In this document: piece after piece, positions 7,331 to 14,325 of the stretch | Numbering within the stretch: the first letter of the stretch is position 1 | How the letters are laid out: each line of letters opens with the position of its first letter | Origin: Flavobacteriales bacterium UBA7690 | Lineage (GTDB): Bacteria; Bacteroidota; Bacteroidia; Flavobacteriales_F; PHOS-HE28 | Length of the DNA: 15,236 nucleotides | Direction of reading: 5' to 3' | Assembly: GCA_002482775.1 (NCBI GenBank) | Contig: DLGQ01000045.1 | Span: 90,876-106,111, forward strand | Program-made: the position numbers and the translations under genes | Notes under the pieces: model-generated | Told to the model about the DNA's origin: nothing | What the model saw: only the letters and a program-made list of their open reading frames with translations | Database searches by the model: none

Positions 7331-8746
7331 ATGAGGGAACTGCTGATCCTGCTGCTGGCCTGCCTGAACGTAGCGCATGTAGATGCCCGCACATGGCGGT
7401 ACCGAAGCGGTGATGGTGCTTCGTTGCAGACCGTGATCAACGGAACTGCTGCGGGCGATACCGTGCTTGTGGAAGGCACTGTGAGCGAGGGCAGCATCCG
7501 GGTTGATCGTCCGTTGGTGCTGCTGGGCGGTGCCGATGCTGTGATCGACGGCGGTGGGGAGAATGACGCGCTGCTGATCACCGCCGACCACGTGACGGTG
7601 AAGGGCTTCACCATCCGAGGCTCGCGACGCAGTAACCTGGACGACATGTCGGGCATCAAGGTGAACGAGTGCCGGGGCGTGGTGATCGCGGACAACTTCA
7701 TTGACAAGTGCTTCTTCGCGATCTACCTAAGCGGTGTCAAGGATGCGCTGATCGAGGGCAATACCGTGCTCGGCGAGCCGGGGGAGGAGGACCACATGGC
7801 CAACGGCATCCACCTGTGGAAGTGCAGCAAGGCCACCATCCGCAACAACCGGATCGAGCACCACCGCGACGGCATCTACTTCGAGTTCGTGACGGACTCG
7901 CACATCACCGGCAACACCTCGCTGCACAACCTGCGCTATGGCCTGCACTTCATGTTCAGCCACCGCGATGCTTATGAGGACAACCATTTCGAGGATAACG
8001 GTGCCGGCGTTGCCGTGATGTTCAGCAAGGAGATCGCCATGCGCCGGAACCGCTTTCTGGCCAACCGGGGCGCCAGTGCCTACGGGCTGCTGCTGAAGGA
8101 GATCAACGACGGTGAGATCGAGGACAACACCTTCCAGGACAACACGACGGGCATCATGATCGACGGCTGCAACCGCATCAACGTGCGCGACAACGAGTTC
8201 CGACTGAACGGCTGGGCGCTGCGGCTCTTTGCCAACGCCCTCGACTGCGACTTCCAAGGGAACACCTTTGCCGGCAATACCTTCGATGTGAGCACCAACG
8301 GGTCGCTGATCCCCAACACCATGAGCGGCAACTACTGGGACCGCTACGCGGGCTACGACCTGGACCGCGATGGTCATGGCGATGTGCCGCACCGTCCACT
8401 GGGTTTCTTCACCCTGCTCGTGGAGATGCAGCCCTACGCCATGGTGTTCTCCCGCAGCCTCTTCGTCTCGCTGCTGGACCGTGCGGAGCGCCTGATCCCC
8501 TCGCTGACGCCCGAGAGCATGAAGGACGATCGTCCTCTGATGCGCCCACCGGTGCGAAAGAGCCAAGCGGTCGCCGTGGTGAACAAGAGGCTGTTCCCTC
8601 GTTCAGCATTCGTCTTTTTTCATCCATCATTTTTCAATCAAGCTGGGATGGGGCAGAATGAAAAATGGAGAACACCAGAGCATTCCGTGGTTCTCGGGCA
8701 TCCATGCATCTTCCCCCTTGGAGGTCTCCAAAACACCCATGGCTGA
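7331..8746 (+). CDS. nosD: Nitrous oxidase maturation protein NosD, with unusual C-terminal extension
   Basis: NosD is a periplasmic right-handed parallel beta-helix protein that works with the NosFY transporter in assembling the CuZ centre. A cleavable signal peptide occupies residues 1-19 (VAHVDA). Repeated beta-helix (CASH-type) rungs follow, such as GFTIRGS, IADNFIDKCFFAIYLSGVKD, NGIHLWKCSKATIRNNRIE, and the conserved HRDGIYFEFVTDSHITGNTS. The family end is recognisable at SLTPESMKDDRPLMRP (to residue 406). The frame then runs on for 65 residues (407-471) of non-family sequence through what looks like intergenic DNA, including a 9-bp inverted repeat, to a TGA at 8744. That stop lies inside the nosF start (ATGGCTGA, 8739-8746). 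An earlier natural stop seems to have been lost. The start is supported by the signal peptide and tight spacing to nosL. Confidence 0.95.
   Translation: MRELLILLLACLNVAHVDARTWRYRSGDGASLQTVINGTAAGDTVLVEGTVSEGSIRVDRPLVLLGGADAVIDGGGENDALLITADHVTVKGFTIRGSRRSNLDDMSGIKVNECRGVVIADNFIDKCFFAIYLSGVKDALIEGNTVLGEPGEEDHMANGIHLWKCSKATIRNNRIEHHRDGIYFEFVTDSHITGNTSLHNLRYGLHFMFSHRDAYEDNHFEDNGAGVAVMFSKEIAMRRNRFLANRGASAYGLLLKEINDGEIEDNTFQDNTTGIMIDGCNRINVRDNEFRLNGWALRLFANALDCDFQGNTFAGNTFDVSTNGSLIPNTMSGNYWDRYAGYDLDRDGHGDVPHRPLGFFTLLVEMQPYAMVFSRSLFVSLLDRAERLIPSLTPESMKDDRPLMRPPVRKSQAVAVVNKRLFPRSAFVFFHPSFFNQAGMGQNEKWRTPEHSVVLGHPCIFPLGGLQNTHG
8628..8667 (+). repeat. Perfect 9-bp inverted repeat between the nosD core and nosF
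   Basis: CATTTTTCA (8628-8636) and TGAAAAATG (8659-8667) are exact inverted copies separated by 22 bp. They sit in the atypical tail of nosD, in AT-richer DNA than the surrounding genes. This looks like a small dispersed intergenic repeat or a weak hairpin rather than coding sequence. Confidence 0.55.
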
Positions 8747-9473
8747 AGCACGCATCACCTACCACGGTGTGGGCAAGCGCTACGGGAAGCTGTGGGCCTT
8801 GCGGAAGGTGGAGTGCGCGTTCCATGCCGGAGAGGTGGTGATGCTGATCGGCCCGAACGCCAGCGGCAAGACCACCCTGATCAAGAGCCTGCTGGGTCTG
8901 GTGAGTCCCACGGAAGGACACATCACGGTGGATGGCCAGGTGATCGGCAGCGATCCTGCGTATCGCAGGTCCATCGGCTACATGCCGCAGATCTCGCAGT
9001 TCCCGGCCACGCTCACCATCGGCCAGTTGCTGGAGATGATGGCCGACATCCGCGAGCTGCGTGCGGACGAGGTGGAGGACAGTTTGGTGGAGGAATTGGG
9101 CCTGAGCGCCCAGCTGGACAAGCGGCTCTCCACCCTCAGCGGTGGCACCAAGCAAAAAGTGAGCGCGGTGCTGGCACTGCGCTCGCGGCCCAGCATTTTG
9201 GTGATGGACGAACCCACGGCAGGGCTGGACCCGGTCTCCTCCAAGCGAGTGTTGCAACGTGCGGCCGCCGTGCGCGATACCGGTGGTACGGTGCTCATCA
9301 CCTCACACCTGATGGAAGAGGTCGAAGCGCTCGCCGATCGCGTAGCCTATCTGGAGGACGGCAACCTGAAGTTCCTGCTGCCGGTGCAGGAGATCCTTTC
9401 ATCCACGGGATGCACGCGGCTGTCCGAAGCGCTGCCAAGGATGCTGGAGAGGAGCACCCTCGAAGCGGTGTAG
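8739..9473 (+). CDS. nosF: NosF, ATPase of the NosDFY copper-site maturation transporter
   Basis: Cytoplasmic ABC ATPase that powers the NosY membrane dimer, coupled to periplasmic NosD during NosZ assembly. The 244 residues contain Walker A (GPNASGKTTL), a Q-loop region (GYMPQISQFPATLTIGQ), the signature LSGGTKQKV, Walker B with catalytic Glu (ILVMDEP), the D-loop (GLDP) and the switch His (LITSHLMEE). The start at 8739 was chosen because family homology (ARITYHGVGKRYG) begins at once. An in-frame ATG at 8658 would add 27 unrelated residues from the repeat-bearing spacer. It overlaps the nosD stop by 8 bp. The 55-bp spacer to nosY is a C/A-rich repeat tract. Confidence 0.96.
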   Translation: MAEARITYHGVGKRYGKLWALRKVECAFHAGEVVMLIGPNASGKTTLIKSLLGLVSPTEGHITVDGQVIGSDPAYRRSIGYMPQISQFPATLTIGQLLEMMADIRELRADEVEDSLVEELGLSAQLDKRLSTLSGGTKQKVSAVLALRSRPSILVMDEPTAGLDPVSSKRVLQRAAAVRDTGGTVLITSHLMEEVEALADRVAYLEDGNLKFLLPVQEILSSTGCTRLSEALPRMLERSTLEAV

Positions 9474-9482
9474 TAGCTCTTC

Positions 9483-9516
9483 CAACTCCCAACCCGACCA
9501 ACACACAACTCCCAAC
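9483..9516 (+). repeat. Duplicated CAACTCCCAAC in the nosF-nosY spacer
   Basis: The 11-mer CAACTCCCAAC occurs at 9483-9493 and 9506-9516, in a 55-bp tract with almost no G. The tract lacks a Shine-Dalgarno sequence and ends at the TTG start of nosY. An unstructured CA-rich leader can favour initiation in Bacteroidota, where anti-Shine-Dalgarno pairing is little used. Slippage duplication is an equally simple origin. Confidence 0.5.
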
Positions 9517-9528
9517 TGTCACCCCAAC

Positions 9529-10296
9529 TTGCTAAAGGTCTTCAAATACACCCTGATCGATCTGGCGCGCAACCGCTTCGTGCTGGGCTATGCACTGCTG
9601 ATGCTGCTGGTGGCTCAGGGCCTGTTCGTGTTGGAGGGCGACCCCACGAAGGCGCTGCTGAGCCTGGTGCAGGTGGTGATGGCTTTGGTGCCTTTGATCG
9701 CTTTGGTCTTCACGGTGGTGTACATGTATGACACGCTGGAGTTCACGCAGCTGCTGGCGGTGCAGCCCATTCGGCGCAGTGCCATCCTCGGTGGGCAGCT
9801 GCTGGCTTTGGCTGCAGCGCTACTATTGGCGCAGGCGATCGGGCTGGGTCTTCCCCTGTTGGTGCATTCGCCCACGGTGGCGGCGCTGGTTTTGTCCCTC
9901 TCGGGCTCGGTACTGGTGCTGGTGTTCGCCGCGCTGGGTGCCCTGATCGCGTTGAAGCAGCGGGAGAAGGCACGTGGGGTGGGTGTGGCACTGGCCATCT
10001 GGTTCCTCTTCGTGCTGGTGTACGATGCGCTGCTGATGTGGGGCATGTTCACGCTCAGCGACTATCCCATCGAGCCCTTCGTGGTGCCGCTGGCGGGCAT
10101 CAACCCCATCGACCTGGCGCGCATCATGGTGATGTTGCAGGTGGACCTGGCCGCCATGATGGGCTACAGCGGAGCTATCTACAAGAACTTCTTCGGCAGT
10201 GTAGGTGGCACGTTCGCGGCCGCGCTGATCCTCGCGCTATGGGTCGCGGTGCCCGTGCTCTTCGCCTTCCGCGTGTTCCGCCAGAAAGACCTTTGA
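9529..10296 (+). CDS. nosY: NosY, membrane permease of the NosDFY transporter
   Basis: Integral membrane subunit paired with NosF. The 255 residues show about six hydrophobic segments, near 16-34, 44-66, 84-112, 118-140, 148-175 and 229-248. Family-like stretches include FKYTLIDLARNRFVLGYALL at the N-terminus, YMYDTLEFTQLLAVQPIRRS after helix 2, and INPIDLARIMVML before the last helices. No ATG lies near the conserved N-terminus (the first is at residue 20), and no ATG or GTG is in frame just upstream. The TTG at 9529 is therefore the best start. It is the last recognised member of the nos set. The next lipoprotein gene starts 11 bp after its stop and may share the transcript. Confidence 0.93.
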   Translation: MLKVFKYTLIDLARNRFVLGYALLMLLVAQGLFVLEGDPTKALLSLVQVVMALVPLIALVFTVVYMYDTLEFTQLLAVQPIRRSAILGGQLLALAAALLLAQAIGLGLPLLVHSPTVAALVLSLSGSVLVLVFAALGALIALKQREKARGVGVALAIWFLFVLVYDALLMWGMFTLSDYPIEPFVVPLAGINPIDLARIMVMLQVDLAAMMGYSGAIYKNFFGSVGGTFAAALILALWVAVPVLFAFRVFRQKDL

Positions 10297-10307
10297 ACCA
10301 AGTGGTC

Positions 10308-10790
10308 ATGAATATCCCTCCATCTCCATCCACCATTCTGTTCGGTCTGTCCATCCTCTTCTCTGCCTGCGGGCCTGGGAATGACGAACAGCCTGTGGAC
10401 AGCGCGCACAGCACGGATGCGGCAACGGCTGCGCCGGACAGTGCAGCGGGACCTCTGCTGGAACTGAACAATGGCCAACGCTGGGTGGTAAGCCCGCCGA
10501 TGTTGATCCCTATCCGACGCATGCAGCAGCGGATCGCCGCAGCCGTTGTGACCGATGCGGCCACAGAGCTGGACCACGCTGTCCTGGCCGATAGCCTGTT
10601 CGTGGACATTGATGCATTGGTGGCGGGCTGCACCATGGAAGGCAAGGCCCACGCGGAGCTGCATGACTGGTTGATGCCCCACATGCAACTGGTGCAGGAC
10701 CTGGAGAAGACCACAGACACCGTTCAAGCGAGGAAGATCCTCGAGGAATTGGCTGCTTCCTCGGAGGAGTTCGATCGGTACTTTGAATGA
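10308..10790 (+). CDS. Small lipoprotein with a Cys-Met-His cluster, family of unknown function
   Basis: The 160-residue product starts at the ATG at 10308 with a signal and lipobox (LFSAC, Cys21), then a Ser/Thr/Ala/Asp-rich linker to about residue 48. The rest is predicted helical: LELNNGQRWVVSPPMLIPIR, then RRMQQRIAAAV, and a motif AGCTMEGKAHAELHDWLMPH (Cys108, Met110, His115, His119, His125). It ends in an acidic helix, EEFDRYFE. I recall Bacteroidota proteins with the same LNxGxxW and CTMxGxAHxxLHxxL signatures, but no established function. The cluster of Cys, Met and His in one helix suggests metal (copper) or heme binding in a periplasmic four-helix bundle; this is inference. It lies 11 bp after nosY in the same direction, so it may be an operon member. 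Confidence 0.85.
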   Translation: MNIPPSPSTILFGLSILFSACGPGNDEQPVDSAHSTDAATAAPDSAAGPLLELNNGQRWVVSPPMLIPIRRMQQRIAAAVVTDAATELDHAVLADSLFVDIDALVAGCTMEGKAHAELHDWLMPHMQLVQDLEKTTDTVQARKILEELAASSEEFDRYFE

Positions 10791-10821
10791 GGAGCACATT
10801 TCCGGTAAGACTTGACGATCA

Positions 10822-10840
10822 TCATGTGCGGATATCATGA
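10822..10840 (+). promoter_or_regulatory. Inverted repeat upstream of the fasciclin lipoprotein
   Basis: TCATG (10822-10826) and CATGA (10836-10840) flank a 9-bp spacer that contains CGGATAT, resembling a half of the CGGATA palindromes seen near nos and ric. It lies 41 bp before the ATG at 10881. It may be a degenerate operator, but the arms are short and chance is possible. Confidence 0.25.
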
Positions 10841-10880
10841 ACAGGATGAAATTGTCCCCTGTAAACCGAACTAACCGACC

Positions 10881-11453
10881 ATGAAGATCCCGATGAAACC
10901 AAAGTGGACACTGGGTGTCCTGTTGCTCCCCTTTCTCGTTGCCTGTGGCGGAGGGGCTGCGGAGCCTTCTGCCGATGCGCCCGCAACGACCAGTGAGCCC
11001 GGTGCCGGACAGAGCGCCGTGGTGGATGAGATGAGCACACCCACCGTGGTGGGAGTAGCATCGAAGTCGCCGGACCACAAGACCCTGGTGGCCGCCGTGC
11101 TGCACGTGAAATACCAGGACGTGCTCTCCAACGCGGGGCCGTTCACCGTCTATGCGCCCACGGACGCCGCCTTCGCCGCGCTACCCGAGGGAACACTGGA
11201 AAATCTGCTGAAGCCGGAGAACAAGGCTACGCTGGAAGACATCCTGGAGTACCACGTGGCACTGGGCGTGTTCAAGACCGATGGTATGACCAACGGTCGT
11301 AGCGTGGGCATGGCGAACGGCGACAATGTGAAGTTCTCTATGGCCGAGGACGGCACCCAGATGGTGAACGACGCCAAGGTGCTGGGTTCCGTGGCCGCAA
11401 GCAATGGCTTGGTGGTGGTCATCGACAAGGTGCTGTTGCCACCGGCCCAGTGA
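10881..11453 (+). CDS. Fasciclin (FAS1) domain lipoprotein
   Basis: Secreted, lipid-anchored protein of 190 residues with a signal and lipobox ending at Cys22 (LPFLVAC). A linker rich in Ala, Thr and Pro runs to about residue 50. One FAS1 domain (about 55-188) follows, with the family motifs HKTLVAAV, GPFTVYAPTDAAFAALPEGT, LEDILEYHV and a C-terminal GLVVVIDKVLLPP. FAS1 domains mediate adhesion or ligand binding; the ligand cannot be read from the sequence. An internal ATG four codons later (10893) is an alternative start. It stands alone: 90 bp after the previous gene, and followed by two hairpins that probably end its transcript. There is no evident link to N2O reduction. Confidence 0.95.
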   Translation: MKIPMKPKWTLGVLLLPFLVACGGGAAEPSADAPATTSEPGAGQSAVVDEMSTPTVVGVASKSPDHKTLVAAVLHVKYQDVLSNAGPFTVYAPTDAAFAALPEGTLENLLKPENKATLEDILEYHVALGVFKTDGMTNGRSVGMANGDNVKFSMAEDGTQMVNDAKVLGSVAASNGLVVVIDKVLLPPAQ

Positions 11454-11465
11454 AGAAGACCTGTG

Positions 11466-11493
11466 CCGGGCCGATCTGGGAAGATCGGACCGG
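11466..11493 (+). terminator. Strong hairpin downstream of the fasciclin gene
   Basis: CCGG-G-CCGATC, loop TGGGAA, GATCGG-A-CCGG forms an 11-position stem with one mismatch. It starts 12 bp after the fasciclin stop. It has no T-run, so on its own it may protect the 3' end or act jointly with the second hairpin 15 bp later. Confidence 0.5.
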
Positions 11494-11508
11494 AATTGGT
11501 GAAAGGCG

Positions 11509-11535
11509 ACAAAGGCGTCCCAAGGGCGCCTTTGT
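11509..11535 (+). terminator. Intrinsic terminator after the fasciclin gene
   Basis: ACAAAGGCG (11509-11517) pairs perfectly with CGCCTTTGT (11527-11535) around the loop TCCCAAGGG. The downstream arm runs into a T/G-rich TTTGTTGTTGGG tail. This is a credible rho-independent terminator that separates the fasciclin gene from tnaA. Confidence 0.75.
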
Positions 11536-11553
11536 TGTTGGGTGCTGGTGGTT

Positions 11554-11567
11554 TTGTCGTTCGACAA
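11554..11567. promoter_or_regulatory. 14-bp palindrome upstream of tnaA
   Basis: TTGTCG-TT-CGACAA is a perfect inverted repeat with a 2-bp centre. It lies 103 bp before the tnaA ATG and just after the fasciclin terminator. It could be an operator for a dimeric regulator of tnaA; no regulator is identified. Confidence 0.3.
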
Positions 11568-11670
11568 CACCGGCACATCGATTCGACGCTGATCGCGATC
11601 ATGTCACGAACACTTCGGTCGGGTCACATTCGCGCGCGATCCGTCTGACACCTTCCGGATCCCGTATACC

Positions 11671-13047
11671 ATGAAGCACCGCACCATCATCGAACCCTTC
11701 CGCATCAAGAGCGTTGAGCCCATCGGCATCAGTACCGTCGAGGAGCGCACCGTGCAACTGGTAGCCGCGCATTACAACCCCTTCCTGCTGCGCTCCAAGG
11801 ATGTGATCATCGACCTGATGACCGACAGCGGCACCAGCGCGATGAGCGCGCACCAATGGGCCGGCATGATGGAGGGCGACGAGGCCTACGCCGGTTCACG
11901 GTCGTGGGAGCGCATGGAACTGGCGGTGCAGGAGCTGACCACCATGGCGCACGTGCTGCCCACGCACCAGGGCCGTGCCGCGGAACGGATCATCTACGGA
12001 CACCTGGGCGGGCCGGGCAAAGTGTTCATCAGCAACACGCACTTCGATACAACGCGGGCCAACATCGAGTTCAGCGGTGCCACGGCGATCGACATCCCCA
12101 TCGCCGAAGGCAAGGACACCTCGCTGGAGCATCCCTTCAAGGGCAACATGGACCTTGATGCGCTGGAACGCCTGCTGGACGAGCACAAAGGCCAGGTGGG
12201 TGCGGTGATCCTCACCGTGACCAACAACAGTGGTGGCGGCCAACCGGTGAGCATGGCCAACGCGGAGGGTGTGGCAGAACGATGCCGCCGGCACAACGTG
12301 CTCTTCCTGTTGGACTGTTGCCGCATCGCGGAGAACAGCTGGTTCGTGAAACACCGCGAGCCGGGCATGGAAGGCAGGAGCTATCGGCAGATAGCACGGC
12401 AGATGTTCGCGCTGGCCGATGGTGCCGTGATGAGCGCGAAGAAGGATGCACTCGTGAACATGGGCGGCTTCCTCGCCCTGCGCGATGAGCGGGTCGCCGA
12501 GGCCTACACGAACCTGCTGATCATCACCGAAGGATTCACCACCTATGGCGGGCTCTCTGGCCGCGACATGGAGGCCATCGCCATCGGCCTGGACGAGGTC
12601 TTCGATCCGCATTACCTGGACTATCGCATCCGCAGCACCACGTGGCTGGGTGACAAGCTGCACGCGCTGGGCGTGCCGCTCATGCGACCGATCGGTGGCC
12701 ATGCAGTGTACATCGATGCCAAGAAGCTGTACCCGCACATACCGCCGTACGAGTATCCGGGACAGGCACTGGTCTGTGAGCTCTATCGACTGGCCGGGGT
12801 GCGCAGCGTGGAGATCGGGTCCGTGATGTTCGGGAAGTATGCCGAGAACGGTGAACTGGTGCCGTCGTCCATGGAACTGGTACGCCTGGCGATACCCCGC
12901 CGCGTGTACACGCAGAGCCACATGGAGTACGTGGCGGAGACCTTCGAGGAGGTGATGCGGCAGCGGGAGAAGGTGCGCGGCTACCGCATCGTGAAGGAAC
13001 CGAAATTCCTGCGTCACTTCACCGCCCATTTCGAACCCCTGTCGTGA
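11671..13047 (+). CDS. tnaA: Tryptophanase (tryptophan indole-lyase)
   Basis: PLP-dependent beta-eliminating lyase that splits L-tryptophan to indole, pyruvate and ammonia. The 458 residues match the tryptophanase / tyrosine phenol-lyase family from end to end. Landmarks are DLMTDSGTSAMS (near 48-59), GDEAYAGSRSW, LPTHQGRAAE, VTNNSGGGQPVSM, LLDCCRIAENSWF (Asp215, Arg218 of the cofactor pocket), the PLP-lysine motif MSAKKDALVNMGG (Lys257/258), and FTTYGGLSGRDMEAIA. The stretch FDTTRANIE carries Asp126 where tryptophanases have Asp and tyrosine phenol-lyases have Thr. This favours tryptophanase, but substrate is inferred. The start is the only ATG that places family homology at the N-terminus. 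The stop at 13045-13047 touches queD, so the two are likely co-transcribed. Confidence 0.93.
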   Translation: MKHRTIIEPFRIKSVEPIGISTVEERTVQLVAAHYNPFLLRSKDVIIDLMTDSGTSAMSAHQWAGMMEGDEAYAGSRSWERMELAVQELTTMAHVLPTHQGRAAERIIYGHLGGPGKVFISNTHFDTTRANIEFSGATAIDIPIAEGKDTSLEHPFKGNMDLDALERLLDEHKGQVGAVILTVTNNSGGGQPVSMANAEGVAERCRRHNVLFLLDCCRIAENSWFVKHREPGMEGRSYRQIARQMFALADGAVMSAKKDALVNMGGFLALRDERVAEAYTNLLIITEGFTTYGGLSGRDMEAIAIGLDEVFDPHYLDYRIRSTTWLGDKLHALGVPLMRPIGGHAVYIDAKKLYPHIPPYEYPGQALVCELYRLAGVRSVEIGSVMFGKYAENGELVPSSMELVRLAIPRRVYTQSHMEYVAETFEEVMRQREKVRGYRIVKEPKFLRHFTAHFEPLS

Positions 13048-13049
13048 AT

Positions 13050-13502
13050 ATGCCATCCACTGAAAAGGTCCGGGTCACCAAACGTTTCACCTTCGAGATG
13101 GCGCATGCGCTGCGCTGTCACGATGGGCTGTGCGCGAACATCCACGGGCATTCGTACGTGCTGGACGTCACCCTGCTCGGCACGCCCATCCACGCACCCG
13201 GCCATCCCAAGGACGGCATGGTGATCGATTTTGCCGACCTGAAGTCCATCGTGAAGGCCGTGGTTATCGACCGTTACGACCATGCCTTGGTGCTGCACGA
13301 AAGCGATCGCAGCGCCGTGGCCGCGGACCATGCCCTCTTCGGCCGCGTGCTGTTCACGCCCTGGCAACCCACGTGTGAGAACCTGTTGCTCGACATCGTG
13401 CGCACACTTCGGGAACGATCGCCTGCCGAAGCACCGCTCCACTTGGTGCGTCTTCAGGAGACCGCCACGAGCTGGGCGGAGTGGATCCAGGGTACGGGGT
13501 AG
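13050..13502 (+). CDS. queD: 6-pyruvoyl-tetrahydropterin synthase / QueD family (6-carboxytetrahydropterin synthase)
   Basis: Zinc enzyme of the PTPS fold. Bacterial members usually make 6-carboxy-tetrahydropterin for queuosine/7-deazaguanine synthesis. Zinc ligands are His19 (FTFEMAHAL) and His32/His34 (IHGHSY). The catalytic Cys28 lies four residues before the HGH pair. The catalytic Asp-His pair is in DRYDHALVL, and a substrate-binding Glu is in RLQETATSW. At 150 residues it is somewhat longer than the typical 118-140, with extra length around the GTPIHAPGHPKDG loop and VAADHALFGRVLFTPW. A GTG at 13044 overlapping the tnaA TGA is an alternative start; ATG 13050 is preferred. The link to tryptophanase seems to be operon housekeeping rather than pathway. 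It converges on ric, with 38 bp between the two stops. Confidence 0.92.
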   Translation: MPSTEKVRVTKRFTFEMAHALRCHDGLCANIHGHSYVLDVTLLGTPIHAPGHPKDGMVIDFADLKSIVKAVVIDRYDHALVLHESDRSAVAADHALFGRVLFTPWQPTCENLLLDIVRTLRERSPAEAPLHLVRLQETATSWAEWIQGTG

Positions 13503-13540
13503 GGCTCAGCAGCGCCAAGCGGATCGTTCCGTCCAGCGGG

Positions 13541-14287
13541 TCAGGCTCTCTGGATCCTGCGCAATTCCTGTTCCAGTGCCTGCGCCCGCGGGAATAGGAT
13601 GTTGTTCTCCAAGTGTACGTGCTTGTGCAGGTCCTGCTCGAACTCCTGCAACATGGCCATGGCCGTGGCGTAGGTGGTACAGCCGTCGGGTGGGTTGGTG
13701 TAGCCATTGCTCAATTCGGCGATGCGGCGGAAACGTTCGCCCTCGGCATCGTGGTCCTGCTCCATCATGGCGATGGGGTTGTGTACCGTGCCGAAGCCGG
13801 GTGTGGGCAGGGTGGTGCCGTGCTGCATCGCTTTCTCCAGCTGGTTGATGAAAGGGAAGAGGATGAGCTCCTCCTTCTTCATGTGAGCGGCCATTGCACC
13901 GGCACATTCGTGGAACTCGCGCTTGATGTCGAATAGTTCCGGGTGACGGTCGCCGTGCACTTTGCACAGCTTGTCCAGGAACTGAAGAAGGGTGATGGAC
14001 CTGCTCTCCACGTAGCGGTGATGCACGCGTTCGATGTGTTCGATGAGGCGCCCCATGGTCCAGTTCCGGTAGTCCTCGTTGGTGTCGTTGTTCCGGTCCA
14101 TGGCCTGCCGGAGTTCATGCTCCATGGTGGCCTGGTCGAGTCCGTTCTTGCGGCACACTTCTTCCAAGCTGCGTCCGCCGCGGCAGCAGAAGTCAATGCC
14201 GTGCTGGCTGAAGACGGCTGCGGTGCGGAAGTCGTCGGCGACGATGGAGCCGATGGTGCGTTCGGGTGAGATGGTCGGCGTGTCCAT
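13541..14287 (-). CDS. ric: Iron-sulfur cluster repair di-iron protein (RIC/ScdA/YtfE)
   Basis: Cytoplasmic di-iron protein that repairs Fe-S clusters damaged by nitric oxide or oxidants. The 248 residues carry the N-terminal ScdA_N domain, with FSQHGIDFCCRGGRSLEEVC (Cys34/Cys35), and a hemerythrin-like four-helix domain. Likely iron ligands are His84 (LIEHIERVHHRY), His135 and Glu139 (AAHMKKEELILFPF), His179 (MEQDHDAEGE), and His225 with Glu227 (KHVHLENNILFPRA). The order and spacing match YtfE (H84, H129, E133, H160, H204, E208). Length is close to the usual 220-250. It is preceded by a perfect regulator palindrome (14326-14341). It lies downstream of Crp/Fnr and Rrf2 regulator genes on the same strand, which fits NO-responsive control. 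Confidence 0.95.
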   Translation of the reverse strand: MDTPTISPERTIGSIVADDFRTAAVFSQHGIDFCCRGGRSLEEVCRKNGLDQATMEHELRQAMDRNNDTNEDYRNWTMGRLIEHIERVHHRYVESRSITLLQFLDKLCKVHGDRHPELFDIKREFHECAGAMAAHMKKEELILFPFINQLEKAMQHGTTLPTPGFGTVHNPIAMMEQDHDAEGERFRRIAELSNGYTNPPDGCTTYATAMAMLQEFEQDLHKHVHLENNILFPRAQALEQELRRIQRA

Positions 14288-14325
14288 GGATGATGTTGAT
14301 CAGATCGAATGAGGGTGCAAAACAA

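Noticed and set aside
8658..8738. Upstream in-frame ATG extending NosF by 27 residues
   Set aside because: The extra residues come from the repeat-bearing spacer and lack ABC homology. ATG 8739 gives the normal N-terminus and overlaps the nosD stop.
11896..13056. 386-codon open frame on minus inside tnaA
   Set aside because: Antisense shadow of tryptophanase, with no recognisable domain.
13483..13557. GGATCCAG...CTGGATCC inverted repeat spanning the queD and ric 3' ends
   Set aside because: Both arms lie in or at coding ends with a 60-bp loop and no T-run. Most likely chance, not a bidirectional terminator.
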